Part shown: positions 6,568-10,001 of the stretch, one piece after another
Layout of the letters: each line of letters begins with the position of its first letter
Numbering within the stretch: position 1 is the stretch's first letter
Source of the DNA: an uncultured Collinsella sp.
Lineage (GTDB): Bacteria > Actinomycetota > Coriobacteriia > Coriobacteriales > Coriobacteriaceae
NCBI GenBank assembly: GCA_900545875.1
Contig: URAQ01000045.1
Span: 1-10,001 of the forward strand
Length of the DNA stretch: 10,001 nt
Reading direction: 5' to 3'
The notes under the pieces: model-generated
Told to the model about the DNA's origin: nothing
Database searches by the model: none
Seen by the model: the letters and a program-made list of their open reading frames with translations, nothing else
Program-made: the position numbers and the translations under genes

Positions 6568-6705
6568 GACTCGCTTGAGTCTGTATGCAGGATGTCGGTC
6601 GTTGGGACCGTATCCTCATAGTTGAAACAAAGACCCGGGCGGCAACGATGTCGCTCGGGTCTTGTAATGAGTATCCGTACTCATATACCAGTTGGTCCTA
6701 CCGAC
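6567..6705 (+). promoter_or_regulatory. Five consecutive hairpins in the gap before the OppB-like gene
   Basis: The 157-bp gap contains five separate inverted repeats in a row: 6567-6572/6577-6582 (6 bp, GCTT loop, overlapping the last base of the stop); 6596-6600/6606-6610 (5 bp); 6630-6641/6652-6663 (12 bp with one G-U, 10-nt loop, the strongest); 6667-6673/6678-6684 (7 bp with a TCCG loop of the stable UNCG type); 6691-6696/6700-6705 (6 bp with one G-U). None has a proper T-run after it (the strongest is followed by GTAATG). They are more likely to protect the 3' end of the binding-protein mRNA or give partial termination than to end the operon. Confidence 0.5.
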
Positions 6706-6724
6706 AAAAGAAAGGGGAGAGAAC

Positions 6725-7681
6725 GTGAACAACTTGCTACGTTTGATTGGAAGGCGTCTTGTGGCGCTGCCGATCATGGCATTGGGCGTCACCGTCCTGG
6801 TGTTCTTCCTTATGTCGTTCTCCAAGACCGACCCCGCCTACACGGCGTTGGGTGACGGTGCCTCGCCCGAGGCGGTTGCCGAGTACCATGAGAAGTATGG
6901 TCTGGACGACCCCTGGCCCGTGCGCTACGTGCGCTATATGGGCGATTTGATCCATGGCGACATGGGCACCTATGGTGCTGCTCGCAACTCCGTTGCCAAG
7001 CGCATCTCCACGGCCCTGCCCGTCACGATGCAGCTGACCTTTATCGGTCTTGCTATCGGTGCGGTCGTTTCGTTTTTGCTCGGCGTCATCGCGGCACTGT
7101 ATCGCGACAAATGGCCGGACCAAGTGATCCGCGTCTTTTCCATCGCCGGCTTGGCAACCCCGTCGTTCTGGCTTGCCGTTCTGTTGATCCTGCTGTTCTC
7201 TTCCTACCTTAAGGTGCTCCCGGCATCGGGTGCTCTGCCTCACTTCACCACGAATCCGGTTGGCTATCTGGGACGTATGATCATGCCCGCCATCGCCTTG
7301 GCATTTCCGCTGACGGGCCAGATGACTCGTATCGTGCGTACCGCCATGGTCGAGGAGCTCGACAAGGATTATGTCCGTATGGCTCGCGGCGCCGGCGTTC
7401 CCGAGAAGGTCGTCGTCGGCATCAACGTTCTTCGCAATGCGCTGATCACCCCGGTCACCACCCTCGGTCTTAAGATCGGTTACCTCATGGGCGGCGCTGT
7501 CGTCATCGAGGTTATCTTCAACCTCCCCGGCATGGGCACCGCGATTCTGCAGGGCGTTCAGGGCAACGAGGCGAACCTGGTTCAGGGCGTCGTTATCGTC
7601 GTTGCTCTTGCCTTCATCATCATCAACATCGTGGTTGACATGCTCTACCTGCTCATCAACCCGCGCATCAGGACGGTGTAG
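6725..7681 (+). CDS. Peptide ABC transporter permease (OppB/DppB-like)
   Basis: A 318-residue inner-membrane subunit that with the next gene's permease half forms the translocation channel. TM1 is at about 9-31 (RRLVALPIMALGVTVLVFF). Then comes an external segment ending in GDMGTYGAARNS (78-89), where the family usually has GDxGxS. Further membrane spans lie at about 100-125, 137-165, 182-203, 245-268 and 285-311. The coupling (EAA-like) loop that contacts the ATPase is at 215-240 (DYVRMARGAGVPEKVV within it). It ends with the common permease tail LLINPRIRTV. The start is GTG at 6725, chosen because GGGGAG at 6714-6719 is well placed at 5 nt; a TTG at 6692 in the same frame would include the binding site and a hairpin. 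The gene ends 3 bp before the permease-ATPase fusion, so they are certainly one transcription unit. Confidence 0.93.
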   Translation: MNNLLRLIGRRLVALPIMALGVTVLVFFLMSFSKTDPAYTALGDGASPEAVAEYHEKYGLDDPWPVRYVRYMGDLIHGDMGTYGAARNSVAKRISTALPVTMQLTFIGLAIGAVVSFLLGVIAALYRDKWPDQVIRVFSIAGLATPSFWLAVLLILLFSSYLKVLPASGALPHFTTNPVGYLGRMIMPAIALAFPLTGQMTRIVRTAMVEELDKDYVRMARGAGVPEKVVVGINVLRNALITPVTTLGLKIGYLMGGAVVIEVIFNLPGMGTAILQGVQGNEANLVQGVVIVVALAFIIINIVVDMLYLLINPRIRTV

Positions 7682-7684
7682 ATT

Positions 7685-9700
7685 ATGGTAAAGATTCGAG
7701 AGAAGCAAACCGAGCAGCTCGAGAAGGCTGCCTCCAAGGGGCTCAAGCTCGGTGGCTGGAAGAAGATGACGCTGTCTTCTAAGATTGCCGCCGTCGTGCT
7801 GGTGCTGGTCGCCCTGACTGCGATCCTGGCGCCCCTTCTTGCCCCCTATAGCCCGGTCGAGATCTTTACGGCTCGCCAGGCTCCCGGCAACGGATTTATC
7901 TTCGGTACCGACGATAAGGGTCGCGACATTCTGTCGCGTATGCTCTACGGTGGTCGTTACTCGCTGATTATCGGCTTTGGCGCCACTGCCATGGCTCTGG
8001 TCTGCGGCTCGGTCGTGGGCGCCCTTGCAGCGGTTTCGCGCAAGGCCGTCTCCGAGACGATCATGCGTATCCTGGACATCATCATGTCCATCCCGGGCAT
8101 CGCCCTCGCGGCCGTCTTCGTCTCCATCCTGGGCAACTCCGTGCCGTCGATTATCTTCGCCATCGGCTTTATGTACACTCCGCAGATTGCCCGTATCGTG
8201 CGCGCCAACATCGTGTCCGAGTACGGCGAGGACTATGTCCGCGCGGTCATCGTTTCCGGCGCCAAGGCTCCGTGGATTTTGATCAAGCATGTTCTGCGTA
8301 ACTGCATCGCCCCGATCATGGTCTTCACCGTTACCCTGGTCGCCGACGCCATCATCTTCGAGGCCTCGCTGACCTTCATCGGCGCTGGTATCCAGGAGCC
8401 CACCGCTACCTGGGGCAACATCCTCGCCGACGCCCGCGGCGGCGTGCTCGCCGGCCGTTGGTGGCAGGCGCTGTTCCCGGGCCTGGCCATCATGATCACC
8501 TGCCTGGCGCTCAACATCCTCTCCGAGGGCATTACCGACGCCATGGCCGCTGCTCCCTCCGCCGCCCTGGATCCGACCGATTCCTCCAAGCGTCGCGAGG
8601 CCGACCTGCTGGTCTCCGACCCCGTTCGCGCCTACAAGGAGCAGGCCCAGTCCCTCTCCGCTCGCCTTGGCGCCCTGCGCGATGTCGAGCTCAAGCGTGA
8701 CGATCGCCATGTGCCCGACGAGTCCGTTGAGCCGATTCTCTCGGTCCGTGACTTCTGCATCCAGTTTGAGCATCACGGCGATATCAACGTCGTCGACCAT
8801 GTCAACTTTGACGTTCGTCCTGGTCAGACCATGGGCCTGGTGGGCGAGTCCGGTTGCGGTAAGTCCATCACCACGCTGGCCATCATGGGCCTGACCGATG
8901 AGGACGAGCATCTTTCCGGCGAGGTCCTCTGGGAGGGCCGTGACCTGCTCAAGATGAGCAAGAAGGAGTGGTTCGGCCTGCGCGGTACCGATATCGCTAT
9001 GGTCTATCAGGACGCCCTGTCCTCACTCAACCCCTCCATGCTCATCTCTGCCCAGATGAAGCAGCTCACCAAGCGCGGCGGAACCCGCAGCGCCGAGGAG
9101 CTCCTGGAGCTCGTCGGCCTCGATCCCAAGCGCACGCTCGAGAGCTATCCGCATGAGCTCTCCGGCGGCCAGCGTCAGCGTGTCCTGATCGCTATGGCCC
9201 TTACCCGCGACCCCAAGCTGGTCATCTGCGACGAGCCCACGACCGCTCTGGACGTTACCGTCCAGAAGCAGGTCATCAAGCTGCTCAACGATCTTCAGGC
9301 CAAGCTCGGCTTTGCCATGATCTTCGTTTCGCATGACCTGGCTCTGGTCGCCGAGGTCGCCCACAACATCACGGTTATGTACGCCGGTCAGGTTATCGAG
9401 CAGGCACCCACCAAGGAGCTGCTCACCAACCCGATCCACGAGTACACCCGCGGTCTTCTGGGCTCCGTTCTGTCCATCGAGAGCGGCTCGGGCCGTCTGC
9501 ACCAGGTCCCCGGCGCCGTTCCCAGCCCGCGCGATTTCCCCAAGGGCGATCGCTTCGCACCCCGCTCGAGCCATCCGCGTATTGGCCTGGATACCCGTCC
9601 GGTCTTCAAGCGCGTGCCCGGCACCGAGCACTTCTATTCCGAGCTCCCCGACGAGGTGCTCAAGGCAAATGGTTTGACCCCTCACGCGGAGGTGATGTAG
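7685..9700 (+). CDS. Fused peptide ABC transporter permease and ATP-binding protein (OppC-OppD-like)
   Basis: A 671-residue single protein combining two normally separate subunits. Residues ~1-290 are an OppC/DppC permease: TM1 at about 32-54, the conserved FGTDDKGRDILSRMLYG (73-89), coupling loop at about 178-212, and the tail ILSEGITDAM. A charged linker (about 291-348) follows, then an ABC ATPase: Walker A GESGCGKS (387-394), Q-loop Q442, signature LSGGQ (492-496), Walker B LVICDE (512-517), D-loop ALD (521-523), H-loop H550. The C-terminal oligopeptide/dipeptide domain (about 580-660) keeps the pattern VPGAVPSPRDFPKG, but the usual cysteines are replaced (GDRFAPRSS). No stop or ribosome binding site interrupts the junction. 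Such fusions are known in actinobacterial peptide/nickel transporters. Substrate is unknown. It follows the permease by 3 bp, and the next ATPase follows with no gap. Confidence 0.93.
   Translation: MVKIREKQTEQLEKAASKGLKLGGWKKMTLSSKIAAVVLVLVALTAILAPLLAPYSPVEIFTARQAPGNGFIFGTDDKGRDILSRMLYGGRYSLIIGFGATAMALVCGSVVGALAAVSRKAVSETIMRILDIIMSIPGIALAAVFVSILGNSVPSIIFAIGFMYTPQIARIVRANIVSEYGEDYVRAVIVSGAKAPWILIKHVLRNCIAPIMVFTVTLVADAIIFEASLTFIGAGIQEPTATWGNILADARGGVLAGRWWQALFPGLAIMITCLALNILSEGITDAMAAAPSAALDPTDSSKRREADLLVSDPVRAYKEQAQSLSARLGALRDVELKRDDRHVPDESVEPILSVRDFCIQFEHHGDINVVDHVNFDVRPGQTMGLVGESGCGKSITTLAIMGLTDEDEHLSGEVLWEGRDLLKMSKKEWFGLRGTDIAMVYQDALSSLNPSMLISAQMKQLTKRGGTRSAEELLELVGLDPKRTLESYPHELSGGQRQRVLIAMALTRDPKLVICDEPTTALDVTVQKQVIKLLNDLQAKLGFAMIFVSHDLALVAEVAHNITVMYAGQVIEQAPTKELLTNPIHEYTRGLLGSVLSIESGSGRLHQVPGAVPSPRDFPKGDRFAPRSSHPRIGLDTRPVFKRVPGTEHFYSELPDEVLKANGLTPHAEVM
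9688..9696 (+). promoter_or_regulatory. Near-perfect ribosome binding site for the OppF-like gene
   Basis: GGAGGTGAT at 9688-9696 is fully complementary to the 16S rRNA 3' end and lies 4 nt before ATG 9701, inside the last codons of the fusion gene. It fixes the start and shows that the second ATPase is meant to be made as a separate protein although it is in the same frame. Confidence 0.8.
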
Positions 9701-9994
9701 ATGAGCGAGACCGCAGTCAACGGCGTCGAGCCGATCATCTTCCTTGATGACGTCCACGTCACCTTTAGGACCCGTACCGGCTCGATTCTGCACCCCAACC
9801 TGGTTCACGCCGTCCAGGGTGTAACGATTAAGCTCATGCCCGGTCAGACGATCGGCATCGTCGGCGAGTCCGGTTGCGGTAAGTCCACCACCGCTAACGT
9901 CATGTGCGGCCTGCAGGCCCCCACGAGCGGCAAGGTCTACTTTAAGACGCCTCAATTAACCGTCAATCACTTGTTTTTTAAGCGATCGCAATAA
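9701..9994 (+). pseudogene. 5' part of an OppF-like ABC ATPase gene, broken after Walker A
   Basis: The first ~82 codons are a normal OppF/DppF-like ATPase, the partner of the OppD-like half of the preceding fusion: start, IIFLDDVHVTF strand, Walker A GESGCGKS (residues 55-62), then GLQAPTSGKVYFK. The family would continue with G-K-D/N and the Q-loop, but residues 83-97 (TPQLTVNHL onwards) match nothing expected, and a TAA follows at 9992-9994. Signature, Walker B and H-loop are all missing, so the 97-residue product cannot hydrolyse ATP by itself. The sequence from about 9947 is AT-rich (20 of 55 bases are G or C), unlike the codons before it. Cause could be a mobile element insertion, an inversion or an assembly join; the rest of the gene may lie beyond the window. 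The importer may be non-functional unless another ATPase substitutes. Confidence 0.75.
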
Positions 9995-10001
9995 GAATAG
10001 A
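9947..10001 (+). other. AT-rich segment of foreign character interrupting the OppF-like gene
   Basis: About 55 bases with roughly 36% G+C, against clearly higher G+C in all genes before it, starting abruptly within a codon run of an ABC ATPase. It contains a run of six Ts (around 9974-9979) and stops in the forward frame. Short open stretches exist on the reverse strand that could be the end of a gene pointing toward oppF, but they are too short to identify. Possible edge of an insertion element or other mobile DNA; no terminal inverted repeat can be confirmed from one end alone. Confidence 0.5.

Noticed and set aside
8700..8720. Separate start of an oppD gene inside the fusion
   Set aside because: An internal GTG exists at 8708, but no ribosome binding site precedes it and there is no stop in the frame before it.
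6737..8911. 724-codon open frame on the minus strand
   Set aside because: It lies opposite two well-identified transporter genes. It reflects their biased C/G-ending codons, has a low-complexity Gly/Asp/His-rich product, and shows no domain.
1..10001. CRISPR arrays, tRNA or rRNA genes, phage genes
   Set aside because: No regularly spaced repeats, cloverleaf-like sequences or phage proteins were seen; nearly all of the window is accounted for by the genes listed.

Overview
The window looks like a chromosomal segment of a high-GC Gram-positive bacterium, most likely a gut actinobacterium of the class Coriobacteriia (Collinsella-like). I infer this from protein style (an actinobacterial-type MurJ, a permease-ATPase fusion in the peptide transporter, a twin-arginine lipoprotein signal) and from G/C-ending codons; no search was run. 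All genes are on the + strand.

Positions 1-2642 and on to 4589 form a housekeeping block: the 3' end of uvrA (excision-repair damage sensor), a hairpin terminator candidate, then a tightly packed ybaK-murJ-uvrC unit (Cys-tRNA(Pro) deacylase, lipid II flippase, excision nuclease subunit). ybaK and murJ are 3 bp apart. murJ and uvrC are 0 bp apart and in the same frame, separated only by a TAG codon.

Positions 4590-4953 hold no gene. They carry a promoter candidate and a remarkably structured leader: an 11-bp stem enclosing two further hairpins (a three-way junction), then a 9-bp hairpin, then a small hairpin that covers the ribosome binding site of the next gene. I recognise no known riboswitch class in it.

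Positions 4954 to the end are an oligopeptide/dipeptide (Opp/Dpp) ABC importer operon: a Tat-type lipoprotein solute-binding protein, a run of five small hairpins in the gap, an OppB-like permease, a single polypeptide that fuses the OppC-like permease to the OppD-like ATPase, and the start of an OppF-like ATPase. Together they would bind peptides outside the membrane and import them at the expense of ATP. The oppF-like gene loses all family resemblance just after its Walker A region, near 9947, and runs into AT-rich, unrelated sequence up to the window edge. This suggests an insertion, a rearrangement or an assembly junction. The most promising items to follow up are this oppF breakpoint and the structured opp leader.
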